Positions 27,767 through 40,600 of a DNA stretch of 64,000 nt are shown here, one piece after another; the first letter of the stretch is position 1, and the number at the start of each line of letters is the position of its first letter. The stretch covers positions 1,798,001 through 1,862,000 of the forward strand of contig NC_133123.1 of assembly GCF_033568475.1 (NCBI RefSeq), read 5' to 3'. The notes under the pieces were generated by a model. That model was given only the letters and a program-made list of their open reading frames with translations, was not told the origin of the DNA and ran no database searches. The position numbers and the translations under genes are program-made. The DNA is from Henckelia pumila (taxonomy: Eukaryota; Streptophyta; Magnoliopsida; Lamiales; Gesneriaceae).

Positions 27767-28612
27767 TGTTGACAATACCTACAATAATACCTTGAATAAT
27801 TTGCAGCGGAATATTATTTAAACGTAAATAAAATAAACAAGCAATCAAATAAATAGACTCAGATTATTAAGCAAGAGTATAAAATACACTTGCAGTGCGG
27901 ACAAAACTTTCACTAGAAAATAATTAAAGAGTTTTACAAAAACCCTAAAACTAGTGATTATTGTAAAAATCAATTTTCTCCTAAGAAAATAAACCAATAA
28001 AAATAACTCCTAAAAAATTCTATGCAAGATAGAATAAAAAAATAAAGTAAAGAGTTGAAAATCTTGATGTCAAACACTTGTATATACGAAAACACTCTTT
28101 GATCTTCAAGTATTCTTCAAAGCATCAAGCAATCACGACAGATAAAGACTTCAAAAGATCATCATATCTCTCTCAACGTAATTATATGAAGCTATTAAGT
28201 AACTCTCAATTGGTCGATCTCTTCCCTCTCTTCGTTGTGCACGCCTATCTCAATATATAGGCACGAATTTTTTCCTTGTATTCATAGGATTCTCTAGATT
28301 TGATCATATCAAATCTACACAAATAATGAAAGATATACATTACGCATGATATGATAAATATTCTTATAAGTTTATCAATATCTCAAATCAACTTATTTAA
28401 AGAAATAAATAACTTATAAAAAATACTTCATGTTCAAGAAAAACAAAAGATATTAAATAAATTTTTTTCAAAATTTGAAAAATTTAAGGAATAAAATATT
28501 CCTTTCAGAAATAATGGATTAAATTATCACGAGTTGCATCGACATTTCATTATATCATCATATTTTTTTCCTGTCATTTTAAGAATGACCCAAAATCTAT
28601 AATTTTGGGACA
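27767..28612 (-). mobile_element. probable solo LTR, reverse orientation
   Basis: Read on the minus strand, this stretch has a promoter-like TATATATTGAG near 28250, a long non-coding leader and a terminal part typical of plant LTRs (TATTCCGCTGC, then TGTAGGTATTGTCAACA). TG...CA ends can be drawn at these coordinates, but the adjoining 5-mers do not match, so the boundaries are tentative. No primer binding site, gag or pol follows, hence solo or truncated. Confidence 0.5.
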
Positions 28613-30049
28613 CGATATTCTTAACAAAATATGTAGACGTTGCATATTAGGGGTTTTTTCCCCCTTAGTTTTGAATGTCTTGTTTGACTTAGGTATCAAT
28701 AATATCATATAAATTACGCACTAAATAATCTCATCACCTCTTGATATATATATTTTAAACCATCAGTTATCATGTCTCATAAAGATGGTCAATACATGAT
28801 ATTCCTTGCATTTTTCCTTTAAAAAAGTTACTTAGGCTTTACGTGCATAGGCAATTAGGCATATAGAGAGATCATGGATTTAATGGCCACCATAAATTCT
28901 TGAGTGGCTCATGCATCCACATGCACTAACAAAATTTAAAATTTGTGATTCAACAACAATACCTCAACCACTCTCGATCAATAATACTCAACATCAATCA
29001 AATCTATGATTTTACTTTATTCTAAAGATTAAAATTGTGGGGGAAAAAATGTATATGAAAATGAATTTTCTCCGATTCTTATACCCCACGATGCACATAG
29101 CAATCTCTAAAGAAAGTAATTAATTAGGGAAGGGATAAAAGGCAGTTTTGGCAAGGAATTGTTAACGGGCCGGAGTCGAATGGGCCTGCCTGGCTCCATT
29201 GCAGAAAGGAGACTAGGAGAGTTTAGTGAATCCAAACTGTATGCAGAAAGGGAGGCCCTATTTAATAATTGGGCTCAGAGAAATAATTTAAAAACTTGTG
29301 CGTGGGCTGGAAATATGATGACGTAGTTATGCAACGGATAATATCTTTATTATTAATTTGTTTTTGTTTTTATTGATAATATCTCAATGTTCCTTATTTT
29401 ATTATCTTGCTATTACTATATTATTAAAGATATATTATATTAAAACTGAATGAATCGCAACACGACATGCTTCATCATGTAAGATGAGTCTTAGAAACTG
29501 TCACACGATACTGCACATTATTCACTGCAACTTATGACATTTGATTATTATAGCAATAATATATAGTCCCTTACATTATTAAAAGGTGGGGACAATACAT
29601 TTTATTATTATTAATGAGAAAACCCAAATCTTTCTCAAATAAAAATAGGGCCTGAAGATCAAGTCCGGTCGACTGCTGTTGAGTCAAAAAATTTATTTGG
29701 GCAAAGTGTAGTGGGCTGCTTAGGATGATAATAGGACGATTATTGATTATTGAAATTTTAATTGATTAATTGGTTGGCGATTGCGAATCTGTGATTTGTC
29801 GTTGGATATATATAGACTTGGGTTAAGTGGAAAATATTTGGTGCAAATCCAAATAATTCAATATTATTATATCCGTGAAAAAAACACCTATATTATATGG
29901 AATTTTTTTATTTTAAAAAAATATGAATGTTCTGAATTATTTCAATAAAATTGTTTTTTTTATAGAGAAATTATCTATAAACACAACTTCATACTGTTTT
30001 ACAAATTGATTTGTAAAATAAAGCTTTTCTAATCATCGCTCCAATTTTA
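28613..30049. other. intergenic, nothing recognised
   Basis: AT-rich sequence without coding signal. A GC-richer patch around 29160-29280 includes GGGCC and TGGGCT motifs of a kind also seen in plant promoters, but no gene start is apparent nearby. Confidence 0.5.
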
Positions 30050-30335
30050 ATTTTTTTTAGTTTTGTATGCGTGTCATTTGTGATTTTGATTCTTTATATT
30101 TTCAGATTTCAGTTTTAGTCCGCTATTTTTATTTTTTGTCATTTTTTTACATGGCGATGATGTGGCATCAATGCAGTGCTGATGTAAAACTGACGTATAT
30201 AATGCCACATAAGAATTTTAAAATAAAAAGGACTGAAATTGCAAAAAAAACATATAGCCTAAAACTGAAATATGAAAACATAAATTACCGAAATCGCAAA
30301 GTGACAAATTTAAAAAACCAAAATTTTTTCCAAAA
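30050..30335. mobile_element. degenerate fold-back MITE, second copy of the 24.5-kb family
   Basis: Shares TTTATATTTTCAGATTTCA and TTTTAGTCCGCTAT with the 24536-24850 element, and the same central ATGTGGCA / AGTGCTGATGT motif and right arm (AAAACTGAAATATGAAAACAT). The ends have decayed into poly-A/T and no target duplication is evident. Confidence 0.65.
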
Positions 30336-30555
30336 AAATTATTATTTTTATATTAAAAATAATAATTTTCTAAATATAAATCGGATGTAACTAAAATTGT
30401 TAATATGCAAAAAAAATGTATTCAATCTATTACAAAATGCCAAAAAAGAAAAAAAAAAAAAAAACAAAATGCAACATATCTCAAAGTCAGGATATTGTTG
30501 CTCGCCGTTTGATATACCATCAACAACGAGTCAACTATCAATAATTATGTATCAG

Positions 30556-30556
<1 letters not shown>

Positions 30557-30600
<44 letters not shown>
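30557..30600. repeat. (AAT)n microsatellite
   Basis: About 14 uninterrupted AAT units, 100 bp from the stop codon of the neighbouring minus-strand gene. Confidence 0.9.
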
Positions 30601-30702
30601 TTGGGCATATAAAGGAACAATGCAATACTGTCGAGAAATTTATGGTAAATCAATAAATAAAAGGCTTTTCAAATACATTTATCGCTATTGGCCAAGGATT
30701 TA

Positions 30703-31674
30703 TTAATATACTTTCTTGGAAAAAAGACTTCGGATGTTGAACAAATTACCACCACGCACTCCGTCGCCGGAGACGTCGCCGCCAGCGACCGCGGTGGCGA
30801 TAGACACGGCGCTATTCTCGTCACTTCTACAGCTCAAGTGCTGTCGGTAGCCGATGCACATGGGGACATTCAAGCTCAATACTCTAGCTTTACTAGAACG
30901 TCCACTGACGGATTCTGCCGGAGGTGTTCTCCGGCGGCCGTCGTTCCCGTTTTTCACGGCGCCCTTTTGAGGATTCTTCACGAATGCATCGGACCTCCGC
31001 CCACTCCCGCCGCGGCGAACCTGCCAAACAGGACTGCTTCTTCCCAAGTGAACGCCGCCTCTATTCGGGCTGCTGGGCCATTTCCTGGACTTGGACTCAC
31101 CCGACGAGTTGCTCCTAGAGCACGGCGCGCTACTCACTTTCCTAGTCGCCGCCGATCGTGGGCGAGCTGCGGCGTTTCCGGCAGATCTACTCCTCGAGAA
31201 AGGCCATATATTTATATTCAACTCCGCGGCGTTTACTCCTTTACTCGAACCAACACCACCATTCTTCTTCTCTCGCTTCTTCTCTTTACTGCTATCATCT
31301 GCATTGAAGAAACGCGAGCTTTTCTTTTCGCCTTTCTTGAAAATATCCATCCAACGCTTCGATGAAGTTAAGGAAGGATTGGCCGACGATTCAATCAATA
31401 TGGAAGCTCCATTAATCTCCGATCCGGTTTCTTCAGGAGGAGCACTCACGGTCTGCGGCGGAGAAGGGCCATCGGACAGGTTGAGGAGGTGCAGGGGGAG
31501 GAGGAAACCGTCAGAGAAAAGCTCATCGGCGGAGAGGAGATTCGGCTGAGGAAAAGATGGGTTCCGAAGCATCCAAAACTCGAATTCAGGTGAGTTAGAA
31601 TCGGTGCTTCGTCTTCTTCCACTGCTACATGATGATGAAAGAATTTGAGGAGGCGGCGGCTCTGGTTCTTCCAT
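30703..31674 (-). CDS. MAKR/BKI1-like plant-specific Ser- and Arg-rich protein
   Basis: Single open frame of 323 codons on the minus strand, much richer in GC than its surroundings and coding-like throughout. The start is taken at the ATG of MEEPEPPPPQ; the frame runs slightly further upstream, but only through non-ATG codons. A conserved-looking block at residues 30-64 reads EFEFWMLRNPSFPQPNLLSA, then DELFSDGFLLPLHLL, the F-x-F...ADELF-x-x-G-x-LLPL signature I associate with membrane-associated kinase regulators and related plant proteins. Further blocks are KRWMDIFKKGEKK, INIWPFSRSRSAGN, a Ser/Arg-rich basic centre and the tail LFNIRSLFSKK. No enzyme motif or membrane helix. In MAKR/BKI1 proteins basic patches hold the protein at the plasma membrane, where it modulates receptor kinases; that role is inferred here. 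DUF1645-like is the alternative. Confidence 0.75.
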   Translation of the reverse strand: MEEPEPPPPQILSSSCSSGRRRSTDSNSPEFEFWMLRNPSFPQPNLLSADELFSDGFLLPLHLLNLSDGPSPPQTVSAPPEETGSEINGASILIESSANPSLTSSKRWMDIFKKGEKKSSRFFNADDSSKEKKREKKNGGVGSSKGVNAAELNINIWPFSRSRSAGNAAARPRSAATRKVSSAPCSRSNSSGESKSRKWPSSPNRGGVHLGRSSPVWQVRRGGSGRRSDAFVKNPQKGAVKNGNDGRRRTPPAESVSGRSSKARVLSLNVPMCIGYRQHLSCRSDENSAVSIATAVAGGDVSGDGVRGGNLFNIRSLFSKKVY

Positions 31675-32883
31675 TTTACTTGATCTCTTTGTCAATTCAT
31701 TACTCAGCTATCTCTCTCTCTGTATATATGTTTTTTTTTTTATTTTAATGGCCTATATAGGAGAGAGTTTTGGATTGGATAGAAAGAAACCCGAGTCCCC
31801 ACAAATAAAATAATACTTGTAAATTCTAATAAAGATAGCAGCCTCGAGTGATAATAGACAATAATATTTGTTATCGTCAACGAATAATAATAATAATAGA
31901 CATATACATACATGTTTATTTGAAATGGTATCACATATTTGATTAGTGAAAAATATCAATATCGTTATATGAATCAGGTTGAAATTCATAATTTCTTGTA
32001 AAATTAAATTATGAGACATATTTGTAAAAAAATTTATGATATTAAGGTCGCTGTTTATGTGAAATTGTTTATATATGAAGAGAGACTCCGTGAGAAAGTC
32101 ATATATATGATTATAATTTATTTATTTAATATGGTAAGGATTTACAATTTTTTTCATATGCAATTTCATATCTAAATGTTAATAATTTAGAAACTTTTAA
32201 TTTGTATGTTACTCATGTTTAATCCTGTAAGCAATGATAACTTAAATGACTATTTAAAAATTGAAATGTAACCATTACTATGATAATATATCCCACCAGC
32301 CACCTTATCTAATCAAAATAATGATAATTAATTGTTTCGAATATGATATATGCACATCATTTGTGAGCCTGTGGCGGATATTTTATTTAAGCATGTAGAG
32401 ATATTTGCAATATATCGAGATATATATCAAGTATCCGTATACACAAAGCAAATGTTTTGTTCTAAAATAAATCTCGAAATATATACGATATATTTTAATA
32501 TCCACAGATATTAACACATATCTATATCCCAATAAGGATTCGGCCTTTATGAAGTTATAAATTTTGTTTCTTAATTGTAAAAATGAGATTTTATCAAGAT
32601 CAAGTTGTAATCCAGCTGGATTTATAACACACACATTTACACCGTTCAAACATCTAATTTCTTGAATCTTTCTTAATTAATTACGTACACATACATGAAA
32701 AGTGTCTCATTCTCTGTGTTTAATCCAGCCTAGCTAGTTTTTATTTTTTTAAGTCAAGTGGCATACATCGTTTGGTTTTTATTTTTTTTAATGCGATTAA
32801 AGTGAGTTAACCTCGTAAAGTGCTTCTCACGTACTCTACATGTTAGGAATATATCTTTATTTATTAATTAGTTAGTTGATTAA

Positions 32884-33223
32884 GGGAGTGTTTGCAATAG
32901 ATTGTACTTTTGTAAAAGTGATTAGTTTATAAATTATAAAAAAGTTAAAAAAAATCAAAAATTGGTAGTGTTTGAAAAGAAATGTGAAAATCTAAAAATC
33001 AAAGTTTGGTAGTGTTTGATAAATAAGTGATTGAAGTAATTTTAACAATGACCTTCTTATTAGAATCACTTTTGGAAAATCATAATCACCACATGACTAG
33101 CATTTGAATTTTAATTAAATTAAGCATAAGCTAACACATAATCAAGGTTTAAGAAGCACACAAAAATAATTTTTTTAAGCCAAAAGCTAACAATCACTTT
33201 TTTTAGTGATTGCAAACACTCCC
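32884..33223. mobile_element. 340-bp Tourist-like MITE, TAA target duplication
   Basis: Termini GGGAGTGTTTGCAAT and ATTGCAAACACTCCC are perfect 15-bp inverted repeats. TAA flanks both ends (32881-32883, 33224-33226), as for PIF/Harbinger-derived Tourist elements. The interior is AT-rich and non-coding, with repeated TTGGTAGTGTTTGA. Confidence 0.9.
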
Positions 33224-34068
33224 TAAATATATATGTCAAATAATTTTTTTTTATTTATAGGTTTTCCTTTTGCACCCAGTACCAAAATAAATCCAATCCA
33301 ACTTAAATGAAGCGTGAGTTCGAGTTTCCCCGGAATTAAGTTTAATGTTGTGTGTTCGAGCTTTAAGAATTAATATTTAATAAATACAATAGTTTTTAAA
33401 TCGAGCTGATTTACAGAGTTGGTAAAATTTCTTGCTTTTAAGAGAGTAGTGATGAGTCTTACATCACGTTTGAGAAATCTTTAAAAAAATACTTTTCAGT
33501 TTTTATAATAAAATTTTGAAATTTTATTGACAAAAAGGTGAAAAGTACTTTTTAAAAGTTCTCCCAAACACTATCTTAATTGATTGAAATTAGATTATTC
33601 GGGTAAAAATTGATTTGAGTATGGGGCAAAAAAAAAAAAAATCAACCCATGCATGTATGTCATTTGGGAAATTAAAGGGGAAGCAGCCAAATCCGGAATT
33701 AATTATAGCAATGAGTCGCCATTTTATTCCACATCCCTTGCACTTGAATTATTCATCATTGACACAAATACTAATCCATACAAAAATGAAAAAAATAATT
33801 GACGACTGAACCAAATTAGTGAATTACACTGTTTCGTATAACATATAATAGTGCATTATCTAATGATTATCATTATTATAATAAGAAAAGTGAGCTTGCT
33901 AGCTGATGTCAATAACTAATAATTAAATATAGTATTGGGGTTTAGCTAGCTGGATTCGTGCCTTAATCGTGGTATCGCTTAGGGGAATGAGAAATTGGTC
34001 GCGTCCACGTTGTGTACTCATGCAGACGCAGTACTCGTGGATTCGAAGAGTTAATTATGAACATTTGT

Positions 34069-34070
<2 letters not shown>

Positions 34071-34102
<32 letters not shown>
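34071..34102. repeat. (TA)n microsatellite
   Basis: About 32 bp of alternating TA followed by AATATAATATA. Confidence 0.85.
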
Positions 34103-34108
<6 letters not shown>

Positions 34109-34224
34109 ATATATGAGGTTAATTTTAAGTTAACACAAAATCTAGTATTAAATATCAATCTTATATTCCTCTATTTAAGTTTGTTTGTATTTTTACATAA
34201 ATTAAAGTGTTTGAAAAAATAAAT

Positions 34225-34765
34225 TTTATAAAACAGATAGAGGTAAATTGATTTTGAAAAAAAAAAAAGAAAAGATAACACTACTTACATAGGAAAATTT
34301 AATTATATAGGCTTCGTTTGGTTTCAAAAGCTAGGCCAAAAAAGCACTTATTTAAGTGCTTTTCATTTAATAAAGTGTTTGGTTGACCAAAAAAGTGCTT
34401 AAATAAGCACTTTTTAAAGTCAAAATTAGAGTTTTTTCAAAAGCCAAAAATTATAGCTTAAAAAAGTGCTTTTTTAAAAAAATGTCTACCAAATCCAAAC
34501 GGAACCATAGTCATGACAAATAGAAAAAGGAATATAATGTAAATAAGTAAAACGCGAATATTTATCTGTTAATACTAACCTATGGTAGCACTAAATTTCC
34601 CATAAAATTTTGTTTCACTGTCAATAATCTGTTATGCATTCTGATTGGCAGAAAAGAAAAGAGTAAAATAGGGATTTGGAGTGATTGGTTTTTAATGGTA
34701 TTTGTTTGGTAGCAAATAAAAGTACAAATTATTCACACTCACTTATCTTACCTCTAGAGAGGACA
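34225..34765. repeat. duplicated segment, left copy (pair of 41888-42235)
   Basis: Begins CAGATAGAGGTA and includes AAGATAACACTAC, GCAAAACGCGAATATTTATC-like sequence, AAATTTCCCATAAAATTTTG, CAATAATCTG and ATTGGCAGAAAAGAAA, all in the same order as at 41888-42235. The left copy is longer because a MITE (34310-34506) sits in it. Confidence 0.85.
34310..34506. mobile_element. 197-bp MITE absent from the duplicate segment
   Basis: Ends GGCTTCGTTTGGTTTC and CCAAATCCAAACGGAACC form imperfect terminal inverted repeats; internal AAAAAGTGCTT / AAGCACTTTTT repeats fold back. ATA lies on both sides. The corresponding place in the 41888-42235 copy (AATATATAGTCATTACAAATA) is uninterrupted, so this is a filled/empty site pair within one window. 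Confidence 0.85.
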
Positions 34766-37344
34766 GCAATAAATTAATGCATTTGGAATTGGAGTCCTTT
34801 AACCAAACACCCCTATCTTCGTTGATAGCATGCAACTCCATCGATATTAATGTCTTCTTTTACTAATTTATTTATAATAAAATTGTGTATTAGTGACTTC
34901 TTGCGAATATGCAATTAGTTAAAGCTCGCCCATTTAATATGCTAGTTATAATTATTTAGTGGTGTCACTTGTGAGTTGTAACATTCAAGGCTCATGATTA
35001 ATCTTTTATCTCAATTATCACCAACTTAATTGCACGAGAAATTAAACGGTCACTTGTTTTATATTTGAGAGTATAAAAAAAAAGCACTTGTTAAGTAAAG
35101 TACACTGAATTTTCTCTGTGAAACACTTATCTGCATTTTCTAATAATTTCCTTGGTTGGTGTTTATTCCTTTTTTTTTTCAACTCATTGTTACCACCATC
35201 ATAAACCGTAATATGCATTTGAAACATGAATTGTTTATTCTTCTCTCTTTTTTCAAAAAAATTTTCACACAAGTTTTTAGAATAAATTATTAAAATTTTA
35301 ACCAAAAGTCACGCTCTTTGTTAAATCCAAATTTACTGCCATAATAGAAACAAAGAGTTAGGATGGCTTCGTTGATTTTTGGAATTGAATAATTAATATG
35401 ATAAATAATGCATATATGTCTAATTTAAAAAAAAAAAAAAGGTATTATATTTATAGACGATAACAAAGAGGAAGAGATACGAATTGGCGACATTTTCAAC
35501 TTTCATTTGTCTAAGAATCTTTGCATGATTGAGCACTGATATCTTATGTCAACTTCTCGTTCGACTTTTCATACCCGATTCCTTCTTTTTTCTATCTCAT
35601 TAATTAATATCTTGTGAACCAACATTATTGGATATTAACTTCACCAAGTCCAAACTCTCGATACATTTCTGGTTGGCATTATATAAATTAAATATCTACA
35701 TATATGTGACATAAAGCTTTCAAGGTTATAAAGCTAAACCCGTGTTAATATATTATATATATCTGCAGCGATGGAAACACACGTAGTTGCATGTGTCATA
35801 TAATATATAATATTTTATGAGCTTTTATGGTAATTGAAAATTAATTATTAAAAAGATAATATAAATTTAATATGCTAATATAATCAATTTGATATTTAAG
35901 ATATATACATCATGTGAAATTAATTATAAAACAAACATGATATAATTTAGTTGAAGAAAAGATGAAAAATAAGTGAGAAAAAAGATGTTGAGAAAAAAGT
36001 GGATAAAGAAGGTTAGAATTGAAAGATGTTTTTTGGTGTGTCATGACATACCAAAAATTAGTTACTATAAGGTACTCAACTTTTATATAAAATAGTATAG
36101 ATATATATACTACCCACACACTTTTTGAATTCAAAACTTTCAATATTTTATATTTGAGCAAACCGATAATGAAATATATAGTAGCCCTGAATATATATTT
36201 TCAATTGTTCTTATTCATTATCATCTACGAGATCCAGTACACATGAATAAAAATAAATGTAGATGGTTTGATATATACGTACCTAAGACAATATTTTAAA
36301 AATATATTATTTTTAAGTAGATTATTTCAGTTTCAGGGAAAACATTTTTTAACTCACTGATTTTTGTGAATAATTTTAATCACAATAATCTGAATGGAAA
36401 TATGTATAGTGCTATAGACTTTAAATAAGGGGTTGAGTGTCAGTTTCGTATCATAAATGAAAAATTAAAGCTTGCAACCGTAGTTTACATTAGGCAAGTT
36501 AAAGAAAGCTCCGAGTTCTCTTATTTCAATATAGGATTCTAATTAATCTATGGTTTCTTAAACCAATACAAGTTCATTGCAGGCCTAAATTGGCCCCAAA
36601 TCTTTAACTCCTTATGGAAAAATCTTTATATCCCAGACCTACTTTTCAAAAATCATAGGGAATTAATTAAACCAATTATTTAGAACTCAACATCTTTATA
36701 CTATTATATATATATGCTTATTTTAGTGTAGGATTCTAATTAATCTAAGGTTTCTTAAACCAATAAAAGTTCATTGCTGGCCTAGGTTGACCCCTAATCT
36801 TTAACTCCTTAAATTTCATATGGAGATCTTTATAACCCACACCTACTTCTCAAAGATCATATGGAATATATATTTAGTTAAAACAATTATTTAGAACTCA
36901 ACATCTTTATAGTATTTCATATATATTTATGTTATTTTTATTTAATTATAAATTCATTTATTAGAAAAATAATTTTCATATGTACACGATCGTTACGCTC
37001 GCTCATGTAACATGTGTGCATTGAAATGCGAGTACTTATAGAACGTTCCATCAACACACACAAATATTTAATATAACATAATATATTATATATATAGATA
37101 AAATATGCATCTGGTTGATATGCACATTTCCTTTATAATCGTCGGCCCCGATTTGTATACGAATGTATTTCGCAAACAAAATATGCATATGGTTTATATA
37201 TATTTACGTAAAAGCCAATTTACAGTCATCTGTAGTGGGGTATTTGTGATAATATTTAATCTCATCATTGAAATTCACAGTCATTATGAATTTATATATG
37301 ATGCATTTTCTTTGTGACTAGATGGTTTGCATTTCTCGTATAAA

Positions 37345-37388
<44 letters not shown>

Positions 37389-37395
37389 GATATGG

Positions 37396-37508
37396 TGAGT
37401 AACCACCGTGAGCACCCATGTGAGCATCTGCTGATGTGTCACTCAACTATTGGATGTGCATGATGTCACGTCAACAGATGCTCACATGAGTGCTCACGGT
37501 GGTTGCTC

Positions 37509-37509
<1 letters not shown>
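37396..37509. mobile_element. palindromic MITE inserted in (TA)n
   Basis: Arms GAGTAACCACCGTGAGCACC...GAGCATCTGCTGA and CAACAGATGCTCACATGAG...GGTGGTTGCTC are near-perfect inverted repeats around an ATTGGATGTGCAT centre. (TA)n lies on both sides. The central motif and TA context are shared with the smaller hairpin at 53726-53787. Confidence 0.8.

Positions 37510-37512
<3 letters not shown>

Positions 37513-37557
<45 letters not shown>
37513..37557. repeat. (TA)n microsatellite
   Basis: About 45 bp of alternating TA separating a palindromic MITE from tandem copy 3. Comparable tracts end the other units near 37350-37386, 42691-42714, 44030-44042 and 45796-45842. Confidence 0.9.
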
Positions 37558-37559
<2 letters not shown>

Positions 37560-37678
37560 TTATTTCAGTGTAGGATTCTAATTAATCTTAGGTTTCTTAA
37601 ACCAATAAAAGTTAATTGTTGGCTTAGGTTGGCCCCTAATCTTTAACTCTTTAAATTTGATACGGAGATCTTTAAATA

Positions 37679-40600
37679 AATGTGATCGTTTACTTTAAAC
37701 CGTTGCAATATTGCAACGGTTGAATTATAACAGTTGGAAGTCGCGACGGTCTCAATTAAACTGTTGTAAGTTTAATTATATAATTAATTGAATTGTAATT
37801 AGCACACAATTTTCTTGTATTACGATGGCAGTGCATTGTACAAATAATTAAGTAAACTGTAGCATTGATTTATTAATGCAGATTTTTATTTTTGTTCGAT
37901 TTTAAAAACAAATGATTTTATCTTGTGTTGGTAATATTTATTGATGTTTTTAATATTAATTAATCATATTGATTAAAAATAAAAATAATTAATTAAAATA
38001 AATGTGACGGTTTACTTTAAGCTTGCAACGATGGAATTCTAACCGTTGCAATGTGAGACGGTTTTAATTAAATCGTTGCAAATTTAATTATATAATTAAT
38101 TAAATTTTAACTAGCACATAATTTTTATGTATTAAGGCGGCAATGTATTGTACAAATAATTAAGTAAAATGTAATATTGATTTATTAATGTACATTTCTA
38201 TTTTTGTTCGATCTAAAAACAAATGATTTTATCTTGTGTTGATAATATTTATTGATGTTTTTAATATTAATTAATCATATTGATTAAAAATAAAAAATTA
38301 ATTAAAATAAATGCGACGGTTTACTTTAAACCGTTGCAATATTGCAACGGTGAAATTTCAACCATTGCAATGTGCGACGGTTTTAATTAAACTGTTGCAA
38401 ATTTAATTATATAATTAATTAAATTATAACTAGCACACAATTTTCATGTATTACGGTGACAATGCATTGTACAAATATTTAAGTAAATTTTAAAATTGAT
38501 TTATTGATCTAGAATTTTATTTTTGTCCGATTTCTAAAAACAAATGATTTTATCTTGTGTTGGTAATATTTATTGATGTTTTTAATAATAATTAATCATA
38601 TTGATTATAAATAAAAAAATTAATTAAAATAAATGCAACATTTTACTCTAAACCGTGGCAATATTGCAACGGTTGAATTCTAACCATTGCAAGTTGCAAT
38701 GATTTTAATTAAACCGTTGCAAATTTAATTATATAATTAATTAAATTATAACTAGCACACAATTTTCATGTATTACGGTCGCAATGCATTGTACAAATAT
38801 TTAAGTAAATTTTAAAATTGATTTATTAATCTAGATTTTTATTTTTGTCCGATTTCTAAAAACAAATGATTTTATCTTGTGTTGGTAATATTTATTGATG
38901 TTTTTAATAATAATTAATCACATTGATTAAAAATAAAAAAAATTAATTAAAATAAATGCAACATTTTACTCTAAATCGTGGCAATATTGCAACGGTTGAA
39001 TTCTAACCGTTGCAAGTTGCAATAATTTTAATTAAACCGTTGAAAATTTAATTATATAATTAATTTAATTGTAACTAACACACAATTTTTATGTATTGCG
39101 GTGATAATGTATTGTACAAATAATTAAGTAAATTGTAACATTGATTTATTAATTTATATTTTTATTTTTGTCCGATTTCTAAAAACAAATGATTTTATCT
39201 TGTGTTGGTAATATTTATTGATGTTTTTAATATTAATTAATCATATTGATTAAAAATAAAAAAATTAATTAAAATAAATGCTTCGGTTTACTTTAAACCG
39301 TTGCAATATTGCAACGATGGAATTCTAACCGTTTCAATGTGCGATGTTTTAATTAAACTGTTGCTAATTTAATTATATAATTAATTAAATTATAACTAGC
39401 ACAAAATTTTCATGTGTTACGATGACATTGCATTGTACATATAATTAAGTAAATTGTAACATTAATTTATTAATTTAGATTATTATTTTTGTCCGATTTC
39501 TAAAAACAAATGATTTTATCTTGTATTGATAATATTTATTGATGTTTTTAATATTAATTAATCATATTGATTAAAAATAAAAATAATTAATTAAAATAAA
39601 TGTGACGGTTTACTTTAAGCTTGCAACGATGGAATTCTAACCGTTGCAATGTGAGACGGTTTTAATTAAATCGTTGCAAATTTAATTATATAATTAATTA
39701 AATTTTAACTAGCACATAATTTTTATGTATTAAGGCGGCAATGTATTGTACAAATAATTAAGTAAAATGTAATATTGATTTATTAATGCACATTTCTATT
39801 TTTGTTCGATCTAAAAACAAATGATTTTATCTTGTGTTGATAATATTTATTGATGTTTTCAATATTAATTAATCATATTGATTAAAAATAAAAAATTAAT
39901 TAAAATAAATGCGACGGTTTACTTTAAACCGTTGCAATATTGCAACGGTGAAATTTCAACCATTGCAATGTGCGACGGTTTTAATTAAACTGTTGCAAAT
40001 TTAATTATATAATTAATTAAATTATAACTAGCACACAATTTTCATGTATTACGGTGACAATGCATTGTACAAATATTTAAGTAAATTTTAAAATTGATTT
40101 ATTGATCTAGAATTTTATTTTTGTCCGATTTCTAAAAACAAATGATTTTATCTTGTGTTGGTAATATTTATTGATGTTTTTAATAATAATTAATCATATT
40201 GATTAAAAATAAAAAAATTAATTAAAATAAATGCAACATTTTACTCTAAACCGTGGCAATATTGCAACGGTTGAATTCTAACCATTGAAAGTTGCAATGA
40301 TTTTAATTAAACCGTTGCAAATTTAATTATATAATTAATTAAATTATAACTAGCACACAATTTTTATGTATTACGGTCGCAATGCATTGTACAAATATTT
40401 AAGTAAATTTTAAAATTGATTTATTAATCTAGATTTTTATTTTTGTCCGATTTCTAAAAACAAATGATTTTATCTTGTGTTGGTAATATTTATTGATGTT
40501 TTTAATAATAATTAATCACATTGATTAAAAATAAAAAAAATTAATTAAAATAAATGCAACATTTTACTCTAAACCGTGGCAATATTGCAACGGTTGAATT

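Larger units (their letters stand above)
19904..30702. other. gene-poor AT-rich region upstream of KNOX
   Basis: 10.8 kb with no credible gene. The first few hundred bases should be KNOX 5' UTR and promoter, with CT-rich and (TA)n tracts. Beyond that I see microsatellites (around 21641-21672 and 22640-22660), a fold-back element (24536-24850), a 106-bp Tourist-like element (26163-26268), a hairpin (27044-27074), a probable solo LTR (27767-28612) and a degenerate fold-back copy (30050-30335). Conserved KNOX enhancers may lie here, but they cannot be recognised without comparison to other species. Confidence 0.6.
31675..36519. other. repeat-rich intergenic DNA
   Basis: No credible gene. The first 100-200 bp upstream of the MAKR-like gene should contain its 5' UTR and promoter (CT and T runs at 31706-31745). 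Recognised contents are a Tourist element (32884-33223), a duplicated segment with a MITE inside it (34225-34765), a (TA)n tract (34071-34102), and a non-AT island at about 33950-34060 of unknown nature. Confidence 0.6.

Noticed and set aside
30688-31549. Long plus-strand open frames (225 and 152 codons) over the MAKR-like gene
   Set aside because: They are antisense shadows of the GC-rich 323-codon minus-strand gene, which has coherent family-like motifs; the plus-strand translations have none.
31675-31695. N-terminal extension of the MAKR-like protein by seven residues
   Set aside because: The extension begins at a TTG, not an ATG. A eukaryotic start at the following ATG is more plausible.
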